Origin: Pseudomonas monteilii
Lineage (GTDB): Bacteria > Pseudomonadota > Gammaproteobacteria > Pseudomonadales > Pseudomonadaceae
DNA: 64,000 nt
Reading direction: 5' to 3'
Assembly: GCA_001534745.1 (NCBI GenBank)
Contig: CP013997.1
Span: 2,790,001-2,854,000, forward strand
Part shown: piece after piece, positions 26,614-33,910 of the stretch
Position numbering within the stretch: the stretch's first letter is position 1
Layout of the letters: the number at the start of each line of letters is the position of its first letter
Position numbers and translations under genes: made by a program
The notes under the pieces: generated by a model
What the model saw: only the letters and a program-made list of their open reading frames with translations
Database searches by the model: none
What the model was told of the DNA's origin: nothing

Positions 26614-27804
26614 ATGCGGATCATCGAGAAAAGCGGCGACCCGGTACGCAGTCTGACGCTGGCCGAAGAGGACCTGCTCGCCGGCTTCGCCACCGCCACG
26701 TTGAGCGGGCCGCGGGTGTTGCAGGCCAACCAGCTGCTGATGACGGTGCGTAGCGCCGGTCAGTGGCTGGCCTGCGACTGCCGCCCCGACGAGGCGCCGG
26801 TGCTCAATGTCACGCTCAACGGCCACACCGGCACGCTGTTTCTGAAGAACAACCCAGGCACGCCCGATCATGCGGTCGGTTGCCCGTTCACCAAGGACGA
26901 ACGTGAAGAGGCCGAGCGTGCGCAGCAGCCCCAGGCGCCGGCCGCCTGGCTGCCACCGGACACGCCGCTGCAGCTGATCGGACCGTACCGGTCCGGCGTC
27001 GCCAGTGGCGCCGGACCACGCGTCGAGGGTGGCGAGCGGCGCGATCCCCAGCGCCTGCTGTCGTTGCTGCTGACCTGGATCGAAGCCAGTGGCCTGAACC
27101 TCTACGCCACCTCCCTCAAGCGTGACCTCACCGGCCAGTTCGCCGAGCTACGCCGGGTGGCGGCGCGCTATCCGCTGCTCGAGCGGGTGCCAGCCAGCAA
27201 CTACCTGGAAACCCGCCTGGACATGAAGCACATGATGATGCTCAAGGCGCGGTTGCGCGAGGCCACGGTGTTCGGCAGCCAACGGCGGCATGGTCTGCTG
27301 CTCGACTGCATCGACACGGTCAAGGCACGCAAGGTCTTCACCACCCGTGACAGTGCCGGTATCGATGTGCAGGGGCATCACCTGTTCTGGGGCGGCGCAC
27401 GGACGGCCGGGCCCTTGCTGGCCCTGGCGGTGTATTCGCCGGCGACGCCAGGCAGCCAGTACTACGAGGTGATCCACGTGGCCAGCGTGCCGGTGCTGTC
27501 GCGCAGCCAGCTGTTCCCGGTGTACCGCGACGAGGAACGCGAACCGCTCAAGGCACTGGTGTCGCTGATCGACTGGATGGCGGGCAAGGGCGTCAAGGTG
27601 CAGATGCGCCGCCCGGTGATCGGCGCGGCGGTGATGGACGAGCTGGTGCTGACCTCCGACCGGGACCGGGTGCTGTCGGTGTCGCTGCTGGAGCAGCCCA
27701 TCGGTCCGGAGCCGGACAGCGAACACTTCAAGCGCTACGCGGATTTCAAGAGCCTGGAGACGTTCCGCCGGTTCGTGGCGGGGTTCTTCATGCGGGAGCG
27801 GTGA
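26614..27804 (+). CDS. Unknown protein resembling DUF1173
   Basis: A 396-residue soluble protein. An N-terminal cysteine set (WLACDCR, then NPGTPDHAVGCPF) looks like a metal site. A conserved-looking helix LLSLLLTWIEASGLNLY follows. The C-terminal part (LVSLIDWMAGKGVKVQMRRPV) ends with a hydrophobic beta region. The order of these features recalls DUF1173 proteins, which are known mainly from integrative elements and plasmids, but I cannot confirm it without a profile search. The ATG at 26614 has GGAG 6 bases upstream; a GTG at 26581 would add 11 residues. It follows the LRR gene by 73 bp on the same strand. Confidence 0.6.
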   Translation: MRIIEKSGDPVRSLTLAEEDLLAGFATATLSGPRVLQANQLLMTVRSAGQWLACDCRPDEAPVLNVTLNGHTGTLFLKNNPGTPDHAVGCPFTKDEREEAERAQQPQAPAAWLPPDTPLQLIGPYRSGVASGAGPRVEGGERRDPQRLLSLLLTWIEASGLNLYATSLKRDLTGQFAELRRVAARYPLLERVPASNYLETRLDMKHMMMLKARLREATVFGSQRRHGLLLDCIDTVKARKVFTTRDSAGIDVQGHHLFWGGARTAGPLLALAVYSPATPGSQYYEVIHVASVPVLSRSQLFPVYRDEEREPLKALVSLIDWMAGKGVKVQMRRPVIGAAVMDELVLTSDRDRVLSVSLLEQPIGPEPDSEHFKRYADFKSLETFRRFVAGFFMRER

Positions 27805-27908
27805 GGCGGGCGTGGCTATCCGGGTCGTATTGACCTGACTGAAAAGCGTGCCTGATCCTGTGGGCCTTGCAGGCCCAATCGCGGCCGGTCCGGCGCCACG
27901 GCAGGGGC

Positions 27909-28339
27909 CCTCCACAAGCTGCTCGCGCAGCCATGCCTACACCAACAGGCTGCAGCGGTTTGGGTGGGAGCTGGCTTGCCAGCGATAGGGCCTTGTCAGG
28001 CGTCGCCTGCATCGCGGGCAAGCCCGCTCCCACAAGCTGCTTGCGCAGCCATGCCCACACTGAACTGACAGGCTGCAGCGATCTGGGGGGGAGCTGGCTT
28101 GCCAGCGATAGGGCCCTGTCAGGCGCCGCCTGCATCGCGGGCAAGCCCGCTCCCACAAGCTGCTTGCGCAGCCATGCCGACACTGAACTGACAGGTTGCC
28201 GAGACCTGGGTGGGAGCTGGCTTGCCAGCGATAGGGCCTTGTCAGGCGTCGCCTGCATCGCGGGCAAGCCCGCTCCCACAAGCTGCCTGCGCAGCCATGC
28301 CGACACTGAACTGACAGGCTGAAGCGGTCTGGGTGGGAG
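27909..28339. repeat. 123-bp tandem REP-pair array
   Basis: Three consecutive 123-bp units at 27961-28083, 28084-28206 and 28207-28329 are nearly identical. A partial unit precedes them (27909-27960) and the first 10 bases of a fourth follow them. Each unit contains two oppositely oriented REP palindromes (GCTGGCTTGCCAGC and GCGGGCAAGCCCGC) joined by a short GTCAGGCGTCGCC-type spacer and a conserved AAGCTGCTTGCGCAGCCATG linker. Because 123 is a multiple of three the array gives long open frames with 41-residue repeats on both strands; these are not taken as genes. No REP-associated transposase is in the window. Confidence 0.9.
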
Positions 28340-28426
28340 TCCACCCGTCGCCTTGGCGCCGCGCTGTCGCGCAGAGAACATGGCGATAGCTAGCAGGGTC
28401 CGGGGCTTTACTGCTCATCGATTTTA

Positions 28427-28585
28427 GGGCCGCTTTGCGGCCCATCGCGGCCGGTCCGGCGCCCCGGCAGGGGCCGCTCCTACACCCGTAGCCCCACCGC
28501 TCGGGGTTGCAGGCTATCGCGGTCACCTGTGGGAGCGGCCCCAGCCGGGGCGCCGGACCGGCCGCGATTGGGCCCGTAGGGCCCA
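28427..28585. repeat. Long inverted-repeat element (37-bp arms)
   Basis: Arms at 28444-28480 and 28532-28568 are reverse complements over 37 bp with one mismatch, separated by 51 bp. Each arm is flanked by its own short hairpin (GGGCCGCTTTGCGGCCC at 28427, TGGGCCCGTAGGGCCCA at 28569). Half of the same element occurs at 27862-27912, and a degenerate copy at 44697-44835. No coding capacity was found. With the tandem array it fills the 895-bp space between the DUF1173-like gene and ilvA. Confidence 0.8.
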
Positions 28586-28699
28586 TGAAACCCGTCAATT
28601 TCATCTGCCAGATCAGCGCTGCGATCAATGGCGCTCACACGATGAGGATCGAAGAATCCCTGAAACCGCCCTCATCAATGCTCCTCCGCATACCGACTC

Positions 28700-30262
28700 C
28701 TACCCCAGAAACAACCGGTACGCCGGATTCTCCGTCTCATCCCAGTAGTCGTACCCCATGTCTGCCAGGGCTGCCGGCAGGCCCGGCTGTTCATCCTCCG
28801 GCACCTCCAGCGCCACGAACACCCGGGCCTGCGCCGCGCCGTGGTTGCGGTAGTGGAACAGGCTGATGTTCCAGCGTCGGCCCAGGCGCTCCAGGAACCC
28901 CAGCAACGCCCCGGGCCGCTCGGGAAACTCGAAGCGCAGCACGCGCTCGGACGCACCGGGCGCGGCATGCCCGCCGACGGTGTGGCGCACATGCAGCTTG
29001 GCCAGTTCGTTGTCGGTCAGGTCCAGGACTTCGTAACCCTCGCCACGCAGGGCCTCGATCAGGCGTTCGCGCGGATCGCGCTGCGGATGCGTCTGGACAC
29101 CGACGAACAGGCGCGCGTCCTTGCCAGGGTGGTAGCGGTAGTTGAATTCGGTGACCTGACGATTGCCCAGCGCCTGGCAGAACGCGCGGAAGCTGCCGGG
29201 CCGCTCGGGTACGGTGACGGCGATGACCGCCTCGCGCTGCTCGCCCAGCTCGGCTCGTTCGGCCACGTGGCGCAGCCGATCGAAGTTGATGTTGGCGCCC
29301 GAATCGATGGCCACCAACGTCTGCCCCCGGACCCCTTCACGGGCCACGTAGCGCTTGATCCCGGCCACCGCGAGCGCGCCGGACGGCTCGGTGATCGAAC
29401 GGGTGTCATCGTAGATGTCCTTGATCGCCGCGCACAGCTCGTCGCTGCCGACGGTGATGACCTCGTCGACGAAATGCCGACACAGGTCGAAGCAATGCGC
29501 GCCGACCTGGGCCACCGCGACACCGTCGGCGAACGTGCCGACCTGCGGCAGGATCACCCGCTCACCGGCCGCCAAGGCTGCCTGCAGGCAGTTGGCATCG
29601 TGCGGCTCCACGCCGATGACCTTGACCTCCGGGCGCAGGTACTTGACGTAGGCGGCGATCCCGGCGATCAGCCCGCCACCACCGACCGGCACGAAGATCG
29701 CATCCAGCGCACCGGGCTGCTGACGCAGAATCTCCATGGCCACGGTGCCCTGCCCGGCGATCACGTCCGGATCGTCGAACGGCGGCACGAAGGTCGCCCC
29801 CTGCTGCCGGGCCAGGGCCAGCGCATGGGCCAGGGCCTGGGGGAAACTGTCGCCGTGCAGGATCACCTGCCCGCCCCGCGAGCGCACGCCTTCGATCTTC
29901 AGTTCGGGGGTGGTGGTCGGCATGACGATGCAGGCCTGCATGCCCAGGTGCCGGGCTGCCAGCGCCACCCCCTGGGCATGGTTGCCGGCGGACGCGGTGA
30001 TCACCCCCCGTGCACGTTGCTCAGGCGTCAGCCGTGCCAGCCGCGTGTAGGCGCCGCGGATCTTGAAGGAGAACGTCGGTTGCAGGTCCTCGCGCTTGAG
30101 CAGCACCTGGTTGCCCAGACGCGCCGACAGCGCCGAAGCAGCCTGCAGCGGTGTTTCGAGGGCGATGTCGTAGACCGGGGCGGCGAGAATGCGGCGGACC
30201 TGCTCCGACAGCAGCTGGCGGACGGGATCGGGAACGGAAGGCGGGGTGCCGAAGCAGGTCAT
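28700..30262 (-). CDS. ilvA: Threonine ammonia-lyase, biosynthetic
   Basis: A 520-residue PLP enzyme converting threonine to 2-oxobutyrate, the first step specific to isoleucine synthesis. The PLP lysine is K67 in SFKIRGAY; ASAGNHAQGVALAA and the glycine loop PVGGGGLIAGIAAYVKYL bind phosphate and cofactor. Two C-terminal ACT-like regulatory domains (about 330-420 and 425-515) mark the allosteric, isoleucine-inhibited biosynthetic form rather than the short catabolic TdcB. AGGAG lies 8 bases before the ATG. The 5' region encodes an isoleucine-containing leader peptide with a competing hairpin, described separately. The gene stands alone, downstream of the RstBA-like operon on the same strand. 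Confidence 0.95.
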   Translation of the reverse strand: MTCFGTPPSVPDPVRQLLSEQVRRILAAPVYDIALETPLQAASALSARLGNQVLLKREDLQPTFSFKIRGAYTRLARLTPEQRARGVITASAGNHAQGVALAARHLGMQACIVMPTTTPELKIEGVRSRGGQVILHGDSFPQALAHALALARQQGATFVPPFDDPDVIAGQGTVAMEILRQQPGALDAIFVPVGGGGLIAGIAAYVKYLRPEVKVIGVEPHDANCLQAALAAGERVILPQVGTFADGVAVAQVGAHCFDLCRHFVDEVITVGSDELCAAIKDIYDDTRSITEPSGALAVAGIKRYVAREGVRGQTLVAIDSGANINFDRLRHVAERAELGEQREAVIAVTVPERPGSFRAFCQALGNRQVTEFNYRYHPGKDARLFVGVQTHPQRDPRERLIEALRGEGYEVLDLTDNELAKLHVRHTVGGHAAPGASERVLRFEFPERPGALLGFLERLGRRWNISLFHYRNHGAAQARVFVALEVPEDEQPGLPAALADMGYDYWDETENPAYRLFLG

Positions 30263-30304
30263 CGATGACTCCTGGTCGTTTCATGGGCCCGGGAGTCGGT
30301 CGAA

Positions 30305-30327
30305 GAACCCGCCTCCAGGGCGGGTTC
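30305..30327 (-). terminator. Candidate attenuator hairpin upstream of ilvA
   Basis: On the ilvA strand a 9-bp stem (GAACCCGCC / GGCGGGTTC) with a 5-base loop is followed by TTCG, so the uridine tail is short. Its 5' arm (CCCGCC, 30324-30319) can pair instead with GGCGGG at 30351-30346, which lies in the last codons of the leader peptide. That gives the usual mutually exclusive arrangement of an amino-acid attenuator. The weak tail makes termination strength uncertain. Confidence 0.5.
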
Positions 30328-30341
30328 GGTGCACGTACGCG

Positions 30342-30410
30342 CTAGCCCGCCAATTCGATGATGGCGGTAATAATCAGGGCGAGTGCGTGGCACGGCGTGA
30401 AGGTGTTCAT
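30342..30410 (-). CDS. ilvA leader peptide (22 codons, isoleucine-containing)
   Basis: A short frame starting ATG at 30410 and ending TAG at 30344 encodes 22 residues. The core is LALIITAIIELAG: two adjacent isoleucine pairs (residues 13-14 and 17-18) plus three leucines (10, 12, 20). Four Ile in 22 residues, just upstream of the isoleucine-pathway gene and an alternative hairpin, fit an attenuation leader. The predicted transcription start falls about two bases before this ATG and no Shine-Dalgarno is visible, so translation may be leaderless. Too short for ordinary gene callers; supported by composition and position only. Confidence 0.6.
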   Translation of the reverse strand: MNTFTPCHALALIITAIIELAG

Positions 30411-30418
30411 GGGGTCGG

Positions 30419-30448
30419 ACGTTAGCCTGCGCCACGCCCGGCCGTCAA
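30419..30448 (-). promoter_or_regulatory. Candidate promoter of the ilvA leader
   Basis: On the minus strand TTGACG (30448-30443) and TAACGT (30424-30419) are separated by 18 bp. This would start the transcript at about 30412, directly before the leader ATG at 30410. Confidence 0.45.
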
Positions 30449-30467
30449 CACCCTGTGCACGGTCGAC

Positions 30468-31784
30468 TCAGCGTGGGACGCCTGCCGTGGCGGCAGGCAG
30501 ACGGATACGGAAACACGCGCCACCGAGCGCCGAGGGCATGACGTCCAGGGTCCCGCCCTGGCTTTCGATCGCCCGTCGGCTGATCGCCAGGCCCAGGCCA
30601 AAGCCGCCGGTGGCGCGATCGCGGCTGCGGTCAAGCCGGTAGAACGGCTGGAAGATCCGCTCGCACTCCTGCACCGGCACCCCGATCCCATCATCTTCCA
30701 CCGTCAGGCGACAGGTGCCATCGGCCTCCAGCACCAGGCTGACGCACAGGTAACGGTCACAGTAGCGCATGGCGTTGCGCACCAGGTTCTGCACGGCGCG
30801 GGCGGTCAGCCGAGGGTCGAGCACGAAGGGGCGCAGGTCGTCCCCCAGGCGCACGTCCCACTGCACACCTCGGTTGTCCAGTTCCTCGGCAAACGCCCCG
30901 AGCACGCTGTCGAGCAACGCCGGCAGGTCGACCTCGACCTGTTCGCGCGCCTGCTCGGCGTCGTGCAGGCGGCTGTAGGACAGCAGCTCCAGCACCAGCG
31001 CATCCAGCTCGCGCACATGCCCGACCATGTCCAGCAGGCGCTTGCGGCTGCCGGCGGGCACTTCGTCGAACAGCAGCACCAGACCGAAGTCCAGCCGCGC
31101 CAAGGGCGTGCGCAGCTCATGGGAGACCGCGTCGAGCAGTTCACGCTGGTGGTTCAGGTGGCGTTCCAGGTCGCTGGCCATGGTGTCGAACACGCTGGCC
31201 AGCTCACCAATGTTGGAATGCCCGCCGATCCCGGTGCGCGCCGCCAGCTCCCCCCGCCCCAGGCGCCGGGCAGTGTTCTTCAGCCGCTCCAGATCACGCC
31301 AGTGCGGCCAGACCCAGATCAGCAGGCAGCCCAGCAGTGCCGCGCCGATCAGCACCGTGACACCCCAGGACAGCACATTGATGTCCAGCGGATCGGGCGG
31401 TGAATGCAGGCGGACCAGCCACGTCTCGTTCAAGGGCGCCAGGATGGTTTCGTAGTAGCCCCACTCGCCGACGCGGACCGTGAACAGGCCCTGGTCCAGC
31501 CGCGCACGCTCGGCTGCCGAAAGCGCCGCCTGATCGCGCCGCAGCACCTGCAACTGCAACGGCGCGAAGTCCTCGGCCAGTTGCTGCTCGACCGCGCCCC
31601 AGCGGGCTTCGGGCACCTGTTGGAACTGGCGGACCACCAGCGCCTGCACGCCCTTGGCCTGCTCCAGGTTGTAGGCCATGAAACGCGCCTGGAACGTGCC
31701 GTAGATCGCCTTGGGCACCAGCAGCAGGGCCCCGGCATAGGCGATGATGATCAACAGGTACAGCCGTACCAGCAGCTTGAGCAT
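30468..31784 (-). CDS. Sensor histidine kinase, RstB-like
   Basis: A 438-residue inner-membrane kinase. Membrane helices lie at about residues 5-24 and 139-158 and bound a periplasmic sensor region. A HAMP domain follows (RLGRGELAARTGIG...IGELASVFDTMA). The dimerisation helix carries phospho-acceptor H222 (AVSHELRTPLARL), and the ATP domain has NLVRNAMRY, EDDGIGVP and GGFGLGLAISRR. The short sensor domain and gene pairing resemble RstB. It lies 6 bp downstream of its response regulator and would phosphorylate it. The stimulus is unknown. Confidence 0.88.
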   Translation of the reverse strand: MLKLLVRLYLLIIIAYAGALLLVPKAIYGTFQARFMAYNLEQAKGVQALVVRQFQQVPEARWGAVEQQLAEDFAPLQLQVLRRDQAALSAAERARLDQGLFTVRVGEWGYYETILAPLNETWLVRLHSPPDPLDINVLSWGVTVLIGAALLGCLLIWVWPHWRDLERLKNTARRLGRGELAARTGIGGHSNIGELASVFDTMASDLERHLNHQRELLDAVSHELRTPLARLDFGLVLLFDEVPAGSRKRLLDMVGHVRELDALVLELLSYSRLHDAEQAREQVEVDLPALLDSVLGAFAEELDNRGVQWDVRLGDDLRPFVLDPRLTARAVQNLVRNAMRYCDRYLCVSLVLEADGTCRLTVEDDGIGVPVQECERIFQPFYRLDRSRDRATGGFGLGLAISRRAIESQGGTLDVMPSALGGACFRIRLPAATAGVPR

Positions 31785-31790
31785 GGTCGA

Positions 31791-32492
31791 TCAGCACTCC
31801 CACTCGCTACGGCTGAACAGATAGCCCTTGCCCCACACCGTCTTGATCTTGCGCGCTTCCTCGGCATTGTCATCGAAACGGCGGCGCAATTTGGAAATCG
31901 CCACGTCCACCGAGCGGTCGGTGCCGTTGAACTCGATCCCGCGCAGCTGCTGGAGAATGCGGTCACGGCTGAGCACTTCACCGGCATGCCGGGCCAGCAC
32001 CACCAACAGGTCGAACTCGCCCCGTGACAGCTCCACCGCGACACCGCCCCAGGTCACGTGGCGCTCGGTCAGGTCCAGGCACAGACCGCCGATGACGATG
32101 CGCGTCGGGTCCTGACGAGGCTCGTGAAGGCTGCTGCGGCGCAACAAGGTGCGCACGCGCGCCAGCAGGACCCGTGGCTCGCACGGCTTGGTCACGTAGT
32201 CGTCGGCGCCCAGCTCGAGCCCCAGCACCTGGTCATGGCTGTCGTCCTGGGCAGTCAGCATGAGGATCGGCAGGCTCTGCGAGGCCTGGCGCAGCTGGCG
32301 ACACACCTGCAGACCGTCGAGCCCTGGCAGCATGAGGTCGAGAATGACCAGATCGGGCGGGTCGCGGCGTACGTCGTCCAGCACCTGGTCGCCGCGGGCC
32401 AGGCAGCGGACCTGGAAGCCGTTGCGGTGCAGGTAACGGGCGATCAGTTCGGACAGCGCGCTGTCGTCTTCGACCAGGAGCAGAGTGGACAT
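31791..32492 (-). CDS. OmpR-family response regulator, RstA-like
   Basis: A 233-residue regulator. The receiver has acidic pocket EDD (residues 8-10), phosphorylation site D52 (LVILDLMLPG) and the switch lysine in DDYVTKP. The winged-helix Trans_reg_C domain at about 130-230 has LSRGEFDLLVVLARHAGEVLSRD and RSVDVAISKLRRRF...KTVWGKGYLF. The ATG at 32492 was preferred over an in-frame GTG at 32504. It is divergent from the RND efflux genes, and a tandem TTCACAC repeat lies between them. That suggests control of both promoters, which remains an inference. Confidence 0.9.
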   Translation of the reverse strand: MSTLLLVEDDSALSELIARYLHRNGFQVRCLARGDQVLDDVRRDPPDLVILDLMLPGLDGLQVCRQLRQASQSLPILMLTAQDDSHDQVLGLELGADDYVTKPCEPRVLLARVRTLLRRSSLHEPRQDPTRIVIGGLCLDLTERHVTWGGVAVELSRGEFDLLVVLARHAGEVLSRDRILQQLRGIEFNGTDRSVDVAISKLRRRFDDNAEEARKIKTVWGKGYLFSRSEWEC

Positions 32493-32557
32493 GGGGGCGA
32501 TCACATGGCGTCGAAGGCAGGCAGGATAAAGAATCCTACCGCTGTACCGGATATTTC

Positions 32558-32574
32558 TTCACACTTTTTCACAC
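32558..32574. promoter_or_regulatory. Tandem TTCACAC repeat, candidate operator of the RstA-like regulator
   Basis: In the 214-bp gap between the RstA-like gene and the efflux gene, TTCACAC occurs at 32558-32564 and again at 32568-32574, one helical turn apart. A looser TTCACAG follows at 32589. OmpR-family regulators typically bind direct repeats with 10-11 bp spacing as head-to-tail dimers. The regulator assignment is by position only. Confidence 0.4.
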
Positions 32575-32706
32575 ATGACCTACAGAGGTTCACAGGCCTG
32601 ACCGGGCCCAGTGACGTAGCATGGCAGCGTTGCCCAGGCAGGTGGCGCAGGGTCACCGACGCGCCACTGCCTGCAACCCTTCGCGCCGCGTTGTGCGGCG
32701 ATTGGC

Positions 32707-33900
32707 ATGACCCTTTTTCGGACCCTCTCTATGTTGCCCTTGCCTTGCACCTTGCGCGCCTGCGCCGTGGCCCTGTCGGCCCTGCTGTGGCTGACCGGTT
32801 GCGACGACGCCGCCGAGCCGACGCCGCCGACGCCGCCTGCCGAGGTACGCGTCGAAACCCTTCACACCCAGCCGCTGGCCATCAGCAGCGAACTCAACGG
32901 GCGTCTGCGCGCGCCCCGGGTCGCCGAGGTGCGGGCACGGGTGGCCGGCGTGGTGCTCGAGCAGGTGTACCGCGAGGGCAGTGACGTCAAGGCAGGCGAC
33001 GTGCTGTTCCGCATCGACCCGGCGCCGTTCAAGGCCGACCTCGACAGCGCCCAGGCCGCCGTCAAGCGCGCCGAAGCCACACGCTACCAGGCGCGTCTGC
33101 AGGCGCGGCGTTACGCCGAGCTGAGCGAGGTCGAAGCGATCAGTCGGCAGGAGTACGACAATGCCCGCGCCACCCTGATGCAGGCCGACGCGGCTGTGGC
33201 CGAGGCCAAGGCGGCGTCGGAGCGGGCCCGGCTGAACCTGGGCTATGCCACCGTCACCGCCCCGATCGCCGGGCGCATCGGGCGTGCCCAGGTCACCGAG
33301 GGCGCCCTGGTCGGCCAGGGCGAGACCACACCGCTGGCGACCATTCAGCAGCTCGACCCGATCCATGCCGATGTCACCCAGTCGCTCGGCGAGCTGACCG
33401 CGCTGCGCCAGGCGCTGCGGGATGGCGAACTGCGCAAAGCGAACGATGCGGTGGCCACGGTCACGCTGGTACAGCCCGACGGCAGCGTCTACCCGCACAG
33501 CGGCACGCTGCTGTTCACCGACCTGCAGGTTGACCCCAGTACCCAGCAGGTGACCTTGCGCAGCGCGTTCCCCAACCCCGACCTGGACCTGCTGCCAGGC
33601 GGCTACGTGCGCGTTCGCCTGGCCCAGGCGGTCCAGCCCCAGGGCCTGAGCGTGGCCCAGCGTGCGATCCTGCGCGACAGCGCCGGGGTACCGAAGGTGC
33701 TGGTCGTGGACGGCGACGATCGCGTCAGCGAACGGACGCTGGTGCTGGGCAGCGCCCAGGGCGACCGCTGGGTAGTGCTCGAGGGCCTGAAGGCCGGCGA
33801 ACGCGTGGTGCTCGAAGGCCTGCAACACGTCAAGTCCGGCGATCGCGTGCAGATCGCCAGCGAGCCGACGTCATCGGCGTCCGCCGCCACCGCGCCATGA
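32707..33900 (+). CDS. RND efflux periplasmic adaptor (membrane fusion lipoprotein)
   Basis: A 397-residue AcrA/MexA-family protein. A lipoprotein signal ends in LTGC, with C32 lipidated. The beta-barrel/lipoyl halves read RVAEVRARVAGVVLEQVYREGSDVKAGDVLFRID and LGYATVTAPIAGRIGRAQVTEGALV. A coiled hairpin lies between (about 95-150), and the membrane-proximal domain ends LEGLKAGERVVLEGLQHVKSGDRV. It bridges the inner-membrane pump to an outer-membrane channel. The permease gene follows after 10 bp. ATGs at 32707 and 32731 both lack a strong ribosome site; the longer form was kept. Confidence 0.9.
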   Translation: MTLFRTLSMLPLPCTLRACAVALSALLWLTGCDDAAEPTPPTPPAEVRVETLHTQPLAISSELNGRLRAPRVAEVRARVAGVVLEQVYREGSDVKAGDVLFRIDPAPFKADLDSAQAAVKRAEATRYQARLQARRYAELSEVEAISRQEYDNARATLMQADAAVAEAKAASERARLNLGYATVTAPIAGRIGRAQVTEGALVGQGETTPLATIQQLDPIHADVTQSLGELTALRQALRDGELRKANDAVATVTLVQPDGSVYPHSGTLLFTDLQVDPSTQQVTLRSAFPNPDLDLLPGGYVRVRLAQAVQPQGLSVAQRAILRDSAGVPKVLVVDGDDRVSERTLVLGSAQGDRWVVLEGLKAGERVVLEGLQHVKSGDRVQIASEPTSSASAATAP

Positions 33901-33910
33901 GGACCTGAAC

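Noticed and set aside
27909..28339. CRISPR-like repetition
   Set aside because: The repeat covers the whole 123-bp unit with no unique spacers, and no cas genes are in the window.
27788..28381. Open frames on both strands with a 41-residue repeat
   Set aside because: They arise because the 123-bp REP-pair unit is divisible by three; the repeated peptide comes from palindromic DNA and there is no plausible start context.
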